A stretch of DNA of 64,000 bases from Methylobacterium haplocladii (GTDB lineage: Bacteria > Pseudomonadota > Alphaproteobacteria > Rhizobiales > Beijerinckiaceae): assembly GCF_007992175.1 (NCBI RefSeq), contig NZ_BJZT01000005.1, positions 124,001 to 188,000 on the forward strand, given 5' to 3'. Made by a program: the position numbers and the translations under genes. Position 1 is the stretch's first letter; the number at the start of each line of letters is the position of its first letter. A model generated the notes under the pieces. It worked only from the letters and a program-made list of their open reading frames with translations. It was not told the DNA's origin and did no database searches. Below, one piece after another: positions 45,437 through 54,575 of the stretch.

Positions 45437-46207
45437 TCATGTCCGCTCGAGCACCCAATCCACCGCCTGGCGAAGGTCGGCGAGGGTCGCGGTCGGCGCT
45501 GGTCCGATCCGCGTCTCGTCGCCCTCTCGATACTTGCCGGTCCGGACCAGGATGCCGGCCATTCCTGCCTCCATGGCACCCTGAACGTCCGACTCGGCGT
45601 CATCGCCGATCATCACGGTCTCGCCGGCCGGCGTGCCGAGATGCGAGACGGCCGCCTCGTAGAAGGCGGCCGAGGGCTTGCCGATGAGCAGGGCCTCGCG
45701 GCGGGTCGCATATTCGAGCGCCGCCACGAACGGCCCGGCATCGAGGCTCAAGGCACCGGTTCCGTCCCGGAAGGTCCGGTTGCGCGCCAGCGCTATGAAG
45801 GCGGCCCCACCGTCGATCAGCCGAAACGCGGCGTTGAGCGCATCGAACGTGAAGGCACGGCCGGCATCGCCGACGACGACGGCGTCCGGCGGGTTCCCGG
45901 AGGGATCCTCGAAATCCTCGAGCAGGTTCGGATGCATCAGGAAGTGGGGTGACAGACCGCGCTCTTGCAGCAGCCGGCGCGCGGCGGTTGCCGGGGTGAA
46001 GACGTGCTCGTCCGATGCTTCGATCCCGAGGCCCCGGAGCTTTTCCCGCAGCACCCGCAGCGGCTCGGAGGTGGTGTTGGTGACGAAGCGAAGGGGGAGG
46101 TCGGCCGCTCGCAGATCCGCGATGGCGGCCACCGCATCGCCGATCGCCGCGCCGCCGCTGAACACCACGCCGCTCAGGTCGAGCAGAACGCCGCTTATCC
46201 GAGCCAT
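45437..46207 (-). CDS. HAD phosphatase, LHPP/TIGR01458-like
   Basis: A 256-residue HAD-family hydrolase of subfamily IIA. The nucleophile motif is LLDLSGVVF, D10-L-S12, with Ser in place of the usual second Asp; that substitution is shared with the LHPP phosphatases, so it is not necessarily inactivating. RFVTNTTSEP is motif II, IGKPSAAFY motif III and MIGDDAESDVQGAMEAGM motif IV. Possible substrates include phospho-amino acids or pyrophosphate; none can be assigned from sequence. Confidence 0.88.
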   Translation of the reverse strand: MARISGVLLDLSGVVFSGGAAIGDAVAAIADLRAADLPLRFVTNTTSEPLRVLREKLRGLGIEASDEHVFTPATAARRLLQERGLSPHFLMHPNLLEDFEDPSGNPPDAVVVGDAGRAFTFDALNAAFRLIDGGAAFIALARNRTFRDGTGALSLDAGPFVAALEYATRREALLIGKPSAAFYEAAVSHLGTPAGETVMIGDDAESDVQGAMEAGMAGILVRTGKYREGDETRIGPAPTATLADLRQAVDWVLERT

Positions 46208-46337
46208 CGGCGCCAGTCCTTCTGTGGCTGACCCAGCTAGAAGCGAACAACGTGCCGGGACGCCGGGCAGTTCGGAAGGGTCAATCTCGCGCCTGCAGCG
46301 ACGATCGACGTCCGGCCGGATGTCGCCCTGAGCGGTC

Positions 46338-46973
46338 CTACCAGCGGTTCAGGCCGCCCCCGGTCACGCCTGCCTCGACTGCGATCGAAAGGCGATCGGT
46401 GACGGCCCATTCGACACCGACGCGCGCATCCGGCTGGATGGCAATTCCGTCGCGCGAAAAGGACTGCGACGTGGATGTCGCCCCGAGGCGCAGCTGGTCG
46501 TGCACGGCCCAAGCGCCCAGCTTTCCATAGACCAGCACGTCTGGCGTCAGGAGCGCCCCGGCCTTCACCTGCAGCGCACCGGCAAAGTCCCGCGAATAGG
46601 CGAGGCGCCCGAAACCAGGTACGGCGCTGCCGCCCATGGCGGACAGGTAGTCGAAGCCGCCGACGACGCCGTAGACGAACCGGCCCTCCTGCCACATCCG
46701 GCCGCCCTCGAACCCGACGGTCGGGCCGCCATAGCTGCCGAACCGCTTCGAGGATGAGAACGCGTATCCCGTCGATACGCCGGCATAGGATGCTGCCCAG
46801 CGGGTCTCGTCGGCCTGAGGCACATCCGGCCACGCGAAGGACGGAAGCGAGGTGAAGCCGAGGAACGGCGCGATACCCTGCGCGGCTGCGAGGTCTGCCC
46901 AGAGCAGGCCGCCGCCGAGGGTCAGGCAGGCCGCAAACCGGCGTAGCGAGCGAGAATCGACTCTGGCGATCAT
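46338..46973 (-). CDS. Outer-membrane beta-barrel protein
   Basis: A 211-residue exported protein. The signal peptide ends near ADLAAAQG. Alternating amphipathic strands follow: YAGVSTGYAFSSS, PTVGFEGGRMW, FVYGVVGGFDYL, VLVYGKLGAWAV and SIAVEAGVTGGGLNRW. The last residues end in a Trp, as in outer-membrane barrels. This is the Omp25/OmpW-like size class, function unknown. It is transcribed toward the HAD gene. Confidence 0.7.
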   Translation of the reverse strand: MIARVDSRSLRRFAACLTLGGGLLWADLAAAQGIAPFLGFTSLPSFAWPDVPQADETRWAASYAGVSTGYAFSSSKRFGSYGGPTVGFEGGRMWQEGRFVYGVVGGFDYLSAMGGSAVPGFGRLAYSRDFAGALQVKAGALLTPDVLVYGKLGAWAVHDQLRLGATSTSQSFSRDGIAIQPDARVGVEWAVTDRLSIAVEAGVTGGGLNRW

Positions 46974-47040
46974 GCGGGTACGATAAGCCAAGCTTTTTGG
47001 CGGAGACAGGCCGCCAGGAGCGGCCCTCCGCACACGCGCT

Positions 47041-49377
47041 CTACTGTGCGGTCGGTGTCGCCTCCGCGCTCGCGCCGGTCTTCGCCCCACGGGCGAAATC
47101 CTGCTCGATCAGCAGCGCGTTTTTGCCATCCGCCTTAACGCCGAGGCGGTTGCGGTAGACCTGCAGGTTCTCCATCACGCGCTGCACGTAGTTGCGCGTC
47201 TCGGTGAAGGGGATGCGCTCGACCCAGTCGATCGGGTCGATGCCCGGCTTGCGCGGGTCGCCGTAGGCATCGATCCACTTCTTCACGTTGCCGCCGCCGG
47301 CATTGTAGGAGGCGAAAGCGAGGATGTAGGAGCCGCGCCAATCCTCCATCAGCTCGCCGAGATGGGCCTGGCCGAGCCGCGCGCAATAGGCCGGATCGCT
47401 GGTGAGGCGGCCCTGCTCGTAGGCGGTGCTGACGCGCTTGGCCGTGCGGGAGGCGGTGGCCGGCATCATCTGCATCAGGCCGCGCGCGCCGACGCCGGAC
47501 TGGGCACGCGGATCGAACTGGCTCTCCTGCCGGGCGATGGCGAAGACCATGGCCCGTTCCACCTGGGGCACCGCCACGAACGCTTCGTAATCGGGGATGC
47601 CGATGGTCGGATAGGCGTGGGTGTCGAGGGCCAGGCCGCGTTGCGTGGCGAGCTTGCCGATGGCGACGAGGGCCCGGGCGTCCCGCGCCTGCAGAGCGAC
47701 GTCGCCGAGGGCGTTGACCTCGGCCTCGCTGGTCAGGAGCTTCGCCGCGTCGATGTAGAGCGGCAGCGCCAGATCCTTCATCACCGCGGCCGAGAGCAGC
47801 TTCAGCGCGCGCACGAACAGCCGATCGTCGAAGGCCTTGCGGGCATCGCCGTCGAGATCGGCGGCACGGCGCAGGTCGAAGGTCGACTGCCCGAGCCGGG
47901 CGCGGGCGAGCTGGCCGTAATAGGCGATCGGCTGACCGGCGGCGCGCTCGTAGAAGGCCCTGGCCTCGCTCGCATTGCCGAGCTGGTCGGCGGCGCGGCC
48001 CTGCCAGTAGGCGGCACGCGCGACCGAGATCGGCGTCTCCGCGATCTCCGCGGCCTTGGCGAAATGCGCCTGCGCGCCCTTGGCGTCTCCGGAGAAGCGC
48101 AGCGCGATCCAGCCGGCATGGAACTCGGCCTCGATGCGCTTCTCGGTGGTGCGGGCGCTGTGGCCGCTGGTGATCGCGTAGGCGGTCTTCGCGTCGCCCT
48201 GGTCGATCAGCTTGCGGGCGACGATGCGCCGCTCGACCCACCACTCGTCGCCGTCGACCAGAACATCGGGATTGGTCGGCGCCGCAGCCAGAATTTTTGC
48301 GGCTTCCTCGAATTTTTCGGCGCGGCGGTAATACTGGGCGCGCGACAGCATGAACGAAGAGTCGTTGCGCAGGCTCGGCGGCACGGCGTTGAGCGCCGAG
48401 GGGGCTCCGGAGCCCTTGGCCTCCACCACGCGGCGCGCCCGTACGAGACTGGCATAGGAGCCGCCGGCATAGCCAGCCGCGCGGCCCGCCATCTCCCAGT
48501 CTTCCTTCAGGAGCGCCCGCTCCATGCGGGTGCGGTGGTCGATGGTGCCGAGGATACCGGGCATCGCGTCCATCACCCGCGCCTCGAAGGCACGCCCGAA
48601 ACTCTCGGTGCGCCACAGGTCGCGCACGAGGTCGGCGGCGTCCGCATCGAGCCCGTCTGCCTTGAAGGCGAGGGCCAAAGCGAGCTTGCCGGGCGCCGTC
48701 TCGGGCTTGGCGGTGGCGAAATAAGCGCGGACCTGGGCCGGATCCTTCTTCTCGGCGAGCAACCGCTCCTCGGCACGGCGGCGCACCAGCGGTCCCGCCG
48801 GCCATCCGGCATTGTCGCGCAGGAAGGCGGTGATGCGGCGCAGGTCCACGCCCGTACCGGCGCGGATCGCGACCCATTCGCAGAGCGCGCGGGCCGCCGG
48901 ATCCTTGAAGCCGTCGCGCAGGCGATCTCCGTCGGCGAACTTGCCCCTGCGGTAGAGGTCGATCGCCTGGCGGAGCTGGGCGAGGTCGGTGTCGCCGGCA
49001 AACAGCGCGCGGGCCGGGTCCGGGACCTCGGGCACGGGGGCGGCCGGGGAGGCGACGGCATCGGGGAGCGGGAAGGCGACCGGGGTGTCCGTGTCGGTCG
49101 AGGCGTAGGACGAGGCGGCTGCCGGCAGCGGTGCGTCGGACGAGGCCTCGCCCTTGGACGCCTCGCTTTTCGAGGGCTCGGTCTTCAGGGCGTCGGCGGC
49201 GACGGGATCGGAGGGGGTGGTGTCCTTGAGCCGGGCGGATGAGACGTCGGCATCGCTTGCCGGCAGGGCCGCCGTCGTGGCGGGTCCGGTCGCGTCGACC
49301 GCGCTGACCGGGCCGGCGACAGCGACGCCGCCGAGCAGAAGCGCCGCGAGAAGGCGAGGTCGATTGTAGACCGCCAT
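47041..49377 (-). CDS. Soluble lytic murein transglycosylase (Slt family)
   Basis: A 778-residue periplasmic enzyme that cleaves peptidoglycan with formation of 1,6-anhydroMurNAc. It has a signal peptide ([18 protein letters not shown]), an acidic Ser/Ala/Pro-rich stretch to about residue 115, and a long helical superhelix domain. The C-terminal SLT domain has the catalytic glutamate E618 in [22 protein letters not shown], then [21 protein letters not shown] and [11 protein letters not shown]. It is about 130 residues longer than E. coli Slt70. Confidence 0.92.
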   Translation of the reverse strand: MAVYNRPRLLAALLLGGVAVAGPVSAVDATGPATTAALPASDADVSSARLKDTTPSDPVAADALKTEPSKSEASKGEASSDAPLPAAASSYASTDTDTPVAFPLPDAVASPAAPVPEVPDPARALFAGDTDLAQLRQAIDLYRRGKFADGDRLRDGFKDPAARALCEWVAIRAGTGVDLRRITAFLRDNAGWPAGPLVRRRAEERLLAEKKDPAQVRAYFATAKPETAPGKLALALAFKADGLDADAADLVRDLWRTESFGRAFEARVMDAMPGILGTIDHRTRMERALLKEDWEMAGRAAGYAGGSYASLVRARRVVEAKGSGAPSALNAVPPSLRNDSSFMLSRAQYYRRAEKFEEAAKILAAAPTNPDVLVDGDEWWVERRIVARKLIDQGDAKTAYAITSGHSARTTEKRIEAEFHAGWIALRFSGDAKGAQAHFAKAAEIAETPISVARAAYWQGRAADQLGNASEARAFYERAAGQPIAYYGQLARARLGQSTFDLRRAADLDGDARKAFDDRLFVRALKLLSAAVMKDLALPLYIDAAKLLTSEAEVNALGDVALQARDARALVAIGKLATQRGLALDTHAYPTIGIPDYEAFVAVPQVERAMVFAIARQESQFDPRAQSGVGARGLMQMMPATASRTAKRVSTAYEQGRLTSDPAYCARLGQAHLGELMEDWRGSYILAFASYNAGGGNVKKWIDAYGDPRKPGIDPIDWVERIPFTETRNYVQRVMENLQVYRNRLGVKADGKNALLIEQDFARGAKTGASAEATPTAQ

Positions 49378-49562
49378 GGTTCACCCCGAGTCGGGAGGCC
49401 AAACGTCAAGCTGGCCCCGCGTCCGTTAAGAAGGCATTAACTGCGTCTGCGAAGGGTTTGCGCGGCAGCAATCGAACGCCTATGTCTGCCCGCCCCGATT
49501 TGCGGGCATCGCCGCACGGCGGCGGCAGAGCGGCATTTCACGAGACGGCTGGGACCAGCAGG

Positions 49563-50459
49563 ATGACCGACACCCGTTCGCGCCTGAGAGGCTCGATGAC
49601 CGCGCTGGTGACGCCGTTCCGCGACGGCGCCTTCGACGAGGCCGCGTTCCGAAAGTTCGTTGACTGGCAGATCGACCAGGGGACCCACGTGCTGGTGCCG
49701 ACCGGCACCACCGGCGAGAGCCCGACACTGAGCCACGACGAGCACGACAAGGTCGTCGAGATCTGCGTGGAGCAGGCGGCGGGACGCGTGCCCGTCATCG
49801 CCGGTGCCGGCTCGAATGCCACCGCCGAGGCCGTGAAGCGCGCCCGCCATGCAGAGGCCGTCGGCGCAGACGCGGTGCTGACCGTGACGCCCTATTACAA
49901 CAAGCCGACGCAGGCGGGCATGTACGCTCACTTCAAGGCCGTGAACGACGCCATCGGCATCCCGATCATCATCTACAACATCCCCGGCCGGTCCATCGTC
50001 GACATGAACGTCGACACGATGGCGCGCCTGTTCGAACTGAAGAATATCGCCGGCGTGAAGGATGCCACCGCCAAGATCGACCGCGTCAGCCTCCAGCGCC
50101 ATGCCATGGGCGAGAGCTTCATCCAGCTTTCAGGCGAAGATGCGACGGCCCTCGCCTACAACGCCCATGGCGGCCATGGCTGCATCTCGGTGGCCTCCAA
50201 CGTCGCACCGCGGCTCAGCGCCGACCTGCAGGAGGCGACGCTGGCCGGCGACTACGCCAAGGCGCTCCGGATCCAGGACCAGCTGACGCCGCTTCACGCC
50301 GCGCTCTTCTACGAGTCGAATCCGGTGCCGACGAAATATGCGCTCAGCCGCCTCGGCCTGATGTCGGACGAGGTGCGCCTGCCGATGGTGCCGCCCACCG
50401 AGGGCTGCAGGCAGGCCGTCGACGCGGCTCTGCGCTTCGCGGGGCTGATCGCGGACTGA
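49563..50459 (+). CDS. dapA: 4-hydroxy-tetrahydrodipicolinate synthase
   Basis: A 298-residue class I aldolase condensing pyruvate with aspartate semialdehyde, the first committed step to lysine and meso-diaminopimelate. Present are [35 protein letters not shown]138 in IIYNIPGRS, the Schiff-base K166 in AGVKDATA and [10 protein letters not shown]. It is divergent from the lytic transglycosylase, a coherent cell-wall pairing. The AGGA close to the ATG is a weak ribosome site. Confidence 0.95.
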   Translation: MTDTRSRLRGSMTALVTPFRDGAFDEAAFRKFVDWQIDQGTHVLVPTGTTGESPTLSHDEHDKVVEICVEQAAGRVPVIAGAGSNATAEAVKRARHAEAVGADAVLTVTPYYNKPTQAGMYAHFKAVNDAIGIPIIIYNIPGRSIVDMNVDTMARLFELKNIAGVKDATAKIDRVSLQRHAMGESFIQLSGEDATALAYNAHGGHGCISVASNVAPRLSADLQEATLAGDYAKALRIQDQLTPLHAALFYESNPVPTKYALSRLGLMSDEVRLPMVPPTEGCRQAVDAALRFAGLIAD

Positions 50460-50488
50460 GACCAATGGCCGAAAGCTGCGACCGGCCA

Positions 50489-50548
50489 TCGGCAAGCGCG
50501 ACTGCGCGTCGCTGCGCGTGCGGCGGACGGCCCTGAAGGCGTGAGCCG
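50489..50548. repeat. 60-base intergenic repeat, copy 2
   Basis: TCGGCAAGCGCGACTGCGCG, then TCGCTGCGCG and TGCGGCGGACGGCCCTGAAG. It matches 38261-38320 apart from scattered substitutions and a one-base gap. It lies between dapA and smpB. Confidence 0.6.
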
Positions 50549-50644
50549 TAAGGGTCACTGACATGAGACGGCAAGGCTCGCCGGACGGGCCATTCGACCC
50601 CATATCCGGCAGCTTGGCCCAGACACGATTGCATCCCGAAGAAC

Positions 50645-51118
50645 ATGGCTCCGAAGACCGATCCCAACCGCAAGGTCGTCGCGGACAACCGCTCGGCGCG
50701 TTACCACTATGCGATCGAGGACGTGATCGAGGCCGGCATCGCGCTGTCGGGCACCGAGGTGAAGAGCCTGCGTAACGGCAAGGCGACGATCGGCGAGTCC
50801 TATGCCGGGCCGTCGGGCAACGACCTGATGCTGTTCAACTGCAACATTCCAGAATATCTCGAAGCCAACCGCTTCAACCACCAGCCCAAGCGTCCGCGCC
50901 GCCTGCTGCTGCACCGCCGCCAGATCGACAAGCTCATCGGCGCCACCCAGCGCCAGGGCATGACCGTGGTGCCGCTGAAGATCTACTTCAACGAGGACGG
51001 CCGCGCGAAGGTCGAGCTCGGTCTCGGCAAGGGCAAGCAGCTCCACGACAAGCGCGAGACGACCAAGCAACGCGACTGGCAGCGCGACAAGGCGCGGTTG
51101 ATGCGGGACAAGGGGTAA
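50645..51118 (+). CDS. smpB: SsrA-binding protein SmpB
   Basis: A 157-residue partner of tmRNA in rescue of stalled ribosomes. The OB-fold core starts [43 protein letters not shown], and [32 protein letters not shown] and [14 protein letters not shown] follow. The C-terminal tail [13 protein letters not shown] is the helix that enters the ribosomal decoding site. No tmRNA gene was seen in the window. Confidence 0.96.
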   Translation: MAPKTDPNRKVVADNRSARYHYAIEDVIEAGIALSGTEVKSLRNGKATIGESYAGPSGNDLMLFNCNIPEYLEANRFNHQPKRPRRLLLHRRQIDKLIGATQRQGMTVVPLKIYFNEDGRAKVELGLGKGKQLHDKRETTKQRDWQRDKARLMRDKG

Positions 51119-51433
51119 CGCGGCGCGTTCGGCAAAACGGATTTTCGGGACGAACGTCCCGCCTGTCCCATGCCGTCCCGCGGGCACGATTGCCCTCCGA
51201 ACGGCTCCGCTTGGTCACGGGCGTTCGAAAATCATTGACGGCGTGACGCTTCTCTGATATTATTCCTATAGATGGGCATATATTAATTGCCGCTCATGGG
51301 ATGAACGTAGGCAACCGGGGGCTGCGACGGTCGCCGGATCCGCGACACGAGCACGAAGTCGCCGTCTCCACCATCGCTTGCACCGGCAGCCCCCACGCAT
51401 CATCTCGTGTGCTCGATTCCGTCGGAGGCGCGC
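51119..51433 (+). other. 315-base spacer between smpB and the peroxiredoxin gene
   Basis: No gene is seen. The centre (about 51235-51290) is markedly A/T-rich and holds the promoter listed separately; the rest is unremarkable. Confidence 0.6.
51235..51263 (+). promoter_or_regulatory. Sigma-70-type promoter of the peroxiredoxin gene
   Basis: The -35 element TTGACG (51235-51240) and the -10 element TATTAT (51258-51263) are separated by exactly 17 bases, and an A/T-rich stretch follows. Transcription would start near 51270, leaving a leader of about 165 bases before the GTG at 51434. Confidence 0.7.
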
Positions 51434-52000
51434 GTGACCCAGGATTATTCCACCCTGCCACCCGATCTGCCGGCACCCGTCGATGACGGCGCCGCCGATC
51501 ATCTGAGGGGCAAGAGGCTTCCGGACGTGGCGCTGACCGCAACCGACGGGCGGACCGTCTCGCTCGCGCGGCTCCCGGGGCGCACCGTGGTCTTCGCCTA
51601 TCCGCGCACCGGCGAGCCGGGTCAGCCGAACCTCGTCGCGGACTGGGATGCGATTCCCGGCGCGCGGGGCTGCACGCCGCAGGCCTGCGACTTTCGCGAT
51701 CGGCATGCAGAGCTGATCAAACGCGGCGTCGCGCAGGTCCATGGGCTGTCGACGCAGTCGAGCGACTACCAGCGCGAAGCCGCCGAGCGGCTGCACCTGC
51801 CCTACACGCTGCTGTCGGACAGACACCGCACCCTGGCGCTGGGCGCGCGGCTGCCGACCTTCGAGGCCGGCGGCACGGTGCTGCTGAAGCGGCTCACGCT
51901 GGTCATCGACGACGGCGTCGTGACCAAGGTGTTCTACCCGGTGTTTCCACCGGACCGCAGCGCCGAGCAGGTCATCGCCTGGCTCGATGGGGCGGCGTGA
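51434..52000 (+). CDS. Peroxiredoxin (BCP/PrxQ-like)
   Basis: About 188 residues from GTG 51434, which has GGAGG 5 bases upstream. The thioredoxin-fold peroxidase shows LPDVALTATDGRTVSLARLPGRTVVFAYPRTG. A roughly 19-residue loop (EPGQPNLVADWDAIPGARG) then precedes the peroxidatic motif C80-TPQA-C85-DFRD. Standard BCP proteins go directly from the strand to the Cys. Expected role: reduction of hydroperoxides via a C80/C85 disulfide. Confidence 0.85.
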   Translation: MTQDYSTLPPDLPAPVDDGAADHLRGKRLPDVALTATDGRTVSLARLPGRTVVFAYPRTGEPGQPNLVADWDAIPGARGCTPQACDFRDRHAELIKRGVAQVHGLSTQSSDYQREAAERLHLPYTLLSDRHRTLALGARLPTFEAGGTVLLKRLTLVIDDGVVTKVFYPVFPPDRSAEQVIAWLDGAA

Positions 52001-52034
52001 AACCGGTTCCGACCGTTCGCCCCGGATCCCATTT

Positions 52035-52126
52035 CGTCATTGCGAGCGCAGCGAAGCGATCCAGGGCCGGGATCGCAATGGTGGTGCGTTGGCCCTGGAT
52101 TGCTTCGGCTTCGCCTCGCAATGACG
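52035..52126. repeat. Palindromic repeat (CGTCATTGCGAGCG family)
   Basis: The left arm CGTCATTGCGAGCGCAGCGA... (52035-52068) and right arm ...TCGCCTCGCAATGACG (52091-52126) are imperfect reverse complements over about 34 bases. It lies between the convergent peroxiredoxin and NYN genes. The left arm matches the decayed copy at 1490. Confidence 0.88.
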
Positions 52127-52188
52127 GTTGAAGACTCGGCTTACGGCAGATGCAGATGATCCCGCGATCAGATCATTCGCACATCACT

Positions 52189-52854
52189 TCAAGCCTCGGC
52201 GGCGTCCTCGGGATCGCCCGGCTGGCGGATGCCGTAGCGGCTCTCCAGGGCCGGGCTGGCGGCACGCGAGCCGCCGCGCTCGGCGAATTCGCGGCGGCCG
52301 TTGTCGCCAGCGGGGCGGGCCGGGCGATCGCCGGGGTCGCGGCCGACGCGGGCGATGAGCTGCGTGAGGTCGACGAACTCGTCGCATTGCCGACGCAGGT
52401 CGTCTGCGATCATCGCGGGCTGGGTCTGGATCGTCGAGACGACCGTCACGCGAACCCCGCGGCGCTGCATGGCTTCCACTAGAGAGCGGAAATCGCCATC
52501 GCCGGAGAACAGATACATCTGGTCGATATGCGGCGCGAGCTCGAGCGCGTCGATCGCGAGCTCGATGTCCATGTTGCCCTTGATCTTGCGGCGGCCGGCG
52601 GAATCCGTGAATTCCTTCACCGGCTTGGTGACGACGCGGTAGCCGTTGTAGTCGAGCCAGTCGATAAGCGGACGGATCGACGAGTATTCCTGGTCTTCGA
52701 TCATGGCCGTATAGTAGAAGGCCCTGATGAGATTGTCGCGACCCTGAAATTCCTTCAAAAGCCGCTTGTAGTCGATGTCGAATCCGAGCGCCTTGGTCGT
52801 CGCGTAGAGATTGGCGCCATCGATGAAGAGCGCACTGCGCTGCTGTGCAGACAT
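52189..52854 (-). CDS. NYN-domain (LabA/DUF88-like) putative RNase
   Basis: A 221-residue PIN-like protein. Acidic catalytic-type residues are present: D12 in ALFIDGANLY, D96 in KGNMDIELAIDAL, and D119 and D121 in YLFSGDGDFRSLVEAM. VVSTIQTQPAMIADDLRRQCDEFVDL completes the LabA-like fold. The last 45 residues are a polar, Arg/Gly/Pro-rich tail. A nuclease acting on RNA is expected from the fold but unproven. Confidence 0.87.
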   Translation of the reverse strand: MSAQQRSALFIDGANLYATTKALGFDIDYKRLLKEFQGRDNLIRAFYYTAMIEDQEYSSIRPLIDWLDYNGYRVVTKPVKEFTDSAGRRKIKGNMDIELAIDALELAPHIDQMYLFSGDGDFRSLVEAMQRRGVRVTVVSTIQTQPAMIADDLRRQCDEFVDLTQLIARVGRDPGDRPARPAGDNGRREFAERGGSRAASPALESRYGIRQPGDPEDAAEA

Positions 52855-53191
52855 GAAAAATCCGTTGAACTGGAAAGGCAATGGCCCGGCTGGCTCCAGC
52901 CGGGTGACGAATGGGTCTTGACGACTTTGATAGGACCACACGTGACCACGATGATACGCGTGTGATGCGTTCTAAAACCTTTCAAATGTATGCGGCGTGA
53001 CCGCCTGCGACGAAAATCAGCTTTCCTGCGTCGAATAACAGACGCGGTCGATACGGACTATTCCTGCTGAAAGCCGGCCGTTCTGTCAAGCGAATGCGAA
53101 GTTCTGCTTGGCGCCGCGCTCGTAATCTTTGCGATCCGTGCACAAAGCATTGCCGAACAACCTCAAGTCGAGACAACGACAACTGCCGCGT
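52855..53191. other. 337-base spacer between the NYN gene and pyrE
   Basis: Both flanking genes are on the minus strand, so this includes the NYN-gene promoter. It is A/T-rich around 52965-53060. One inverted repeat, CACACG (52937-52942) / CGTGTG (52959-52964), could be an operator or weak hairpin. No gene is seen. Confidence 0.5.
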
Positions 53192-53782
53192 TCAAGCGAC
53201 CGGGATGGCCCGGCTGCCGGGCTTCACGGCTGGGAGCGCAGCGAGCTCGGGCGGGAGGGCATCGGCAGGATAGGCGGGAATGTCGAGGGCGGCGAGCGAG
53301 AGCAACGGCAGGCCGATCTCGCCGCGGCCGCCCGAGCGGTCGATCAGGCAGGCCGCGCCGACGATCTCGCCGGCCTCGTCCTTGAGCGACGCGAGGCATT
53401 CGCGCGCCGACAGGCCGGTGCTGACGATGTCCTCGACGATGACGGCGCGGGTGCCGGCGGGGATGCTGAAGCCGCGCCGCAGCTGGAACGGCTTGCCTGG
53501 ATCGCGCTCGACGAAGATCGCCCGGGCGCCGAGATGCCGCGCCGTCTCGTAGCCGGGGATGATGCCGCCGATCGCCGGCGAGACCACGATATCGATCCGC
53601 CCGAACCGCTCGGTGATCGCAGCGGCCAGCGCCCGGCAGAGCCGCTCGGTGCGCGCGGGATCGGAAAAGATCGTCATCTTCTGCAGGAAGATCGGCGAGC
53701 GCAGTCCGGAACTCAGGATGAAGTGCCCCTGCAGCAGCGCGCCGGCATCGCGGAACTCGTCGAGGACAGCCTCAGGGGTCAT
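53192..53782 (-). CDS. pyrE: Orotate phosphoribosyltransferase
   Basis: A 196-residue PRTase converting orotate and PRPP to orotidine 5-phosphate in pyrimidine synthesis. It starts [35 protein letters not shown], has [28 protein letters not shown], and the PRPP-binding loop [13 protein letters not shown]. The start at 53782 is preferred; an in-frame upstream extension of 22 residues is Pro/Ser-rich and atypical. Confidence 0.95.
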   Translation of the reverse strand: MTPEAVLDEFRDAGALLQGHFILSSGLRSPIFLQKMTIFSDPARTERLCRALAAAITERFGRIDIVVSPAIGGIIPGYETARHLGARAIFVERDPGKPFQLRRGFSIPAGTRAVIVEDIVSTGLSARECLASLKDEAGEIVGAACLIDRSGGRGEIGLPLLSLAALDIPAYPADALPPELAALPAVKPGSRAIPVA

Positions 53783-53888
53783 GCGGGCGGGGCTTTCGGG
53801 CGGAGCGGCGGATGCGCGGCTTTTCGCAAGCGGGGGCGGTGGAGGCAAGAGTCGGGACTATGCGGTGCGCCGGCCCCGCCTTCGGCGA

Positions 53889-54215
53889 TCACGCCCGAGG
53901 AAGATCGGCTGCGACCTTCGCGAGGGCCTCGTTCATGCGCGTCTGCCAGCCCGGCCCGGTGGCCTTGAAGGCGTCGACGACGTGCGGGTCGAGCCGCAGC
54001 GTCAGAAGCATCTTCGGGCTCTCCGATTTCGGACGACCGCGCTTCGTCAAAGCCTCATACAAGGCTGGTGGCAGAACCTCGCGCGCCGGTCGCATCTGCG
54101 CGAGCTGCTCGTCGGTCAGTTCGGGGTTGTCGGGATCGGCCGCGATACAGGCTTGAATACGCGCTTCCTCCTCGTCGCTGATGGGCGGCAAGATTCGCTT
54201 AGTCTTGGTCTTCAT
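53889..54215 (-). CDS. brnA: BrnA-family antitoxin
   Basis: A 108-residue BrnA (DUF4415) antitoxin. The C-terminal ribbon-helix-helix DNA-binding domain shows KMLLTLRLDPHVVDAFKATGPGWQTRMNEALAK, and the N-terminal part (ISDEEEARIQACIAADPDNPELTDEQ) is the toxin-wrapping segment. It normally pairs with the RNase toxin BrnT and represses the operon. The upstream brnT overlaps it by 17 bases but carries a nonsense mutation, so this antitoxin appears to be an orphan. Confidence 0.9.
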   Translation of the reverse strand: MKTKTKRILPPISDEEEARIQACIAADPDNPELTDEQLAQMRPAREVLPPALYEALTKRGRPKSESPKMLLTLRLDPHVVDAFKATGPGWQTRMNEALAKVAADLPRA

Positions 54216-54474
54216 AGCGTCTCCTTTCCTTGCGGCTGGCAGGACGCAGAGAGATCGCCGAGATGGCCTCGGTCCCGAGCGGCGAGAACACGAGCGCCAC
54301 CAGATCGTCGTCGAGATAGCCGACGGCGATGCAGCGAGGGCCGCCACGGCGACTCGGATAGGATGGCGCAATCTGCGCCGTCTCTCATTCGAACCTGTCC
54401 CGAACGTCGGCGAAATCAAAGCCATACGTCGCGATGTTCGTCTGCCGCTTCGGCTCGTCCCAGATCACGTCCAT
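54199..54474 (-). pseudogene. brnT: brnT toxin gene broken by one in-frame TGA
   Basis: Reading the minus strand from ATG 54474 gives MDVIWDEPKRQTNIATYG, then FDFADVRDRFE, then TGA (54385-54387). The same frame continues as ETAQIAPSYPSRRGGPR, CIAVGYLDDDLVALVFSP, LGTEAISAISLRPASRKERRRYEDQD and stops at 54199. That is a complete 92-codon BrnT (RNase toxin of BrnTA) apart from codon 30, where the family normally has Trp after F-E. The rest of the frame is intact, so the mutation looks recent. No alternative start can restore a toxin. Confidence 0.85.
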
Positions 54475-54575
54475 GAGAATCGGTCGCTACGACTGCGCGA
54501 CAATGGAGCAATTTATGTAGCTACGACAAGGGCCAGCGAAGGCACCCTTCGCACGGGCGTCAAATCACGACCACC

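Noticed and set aside
47000..47031. Stem-loop after the lytic transglycosylase as a terminator
   Set aside because: The stem is good but on the transcribed minus strand it is followed by an A run, not a T run.
53889..54474. A functional BrnTA toxin-antitoxin system
   Set aside because: The toxin frame has a stop at codon 30 and no rescue start, so only the antitoxin can be made in full.
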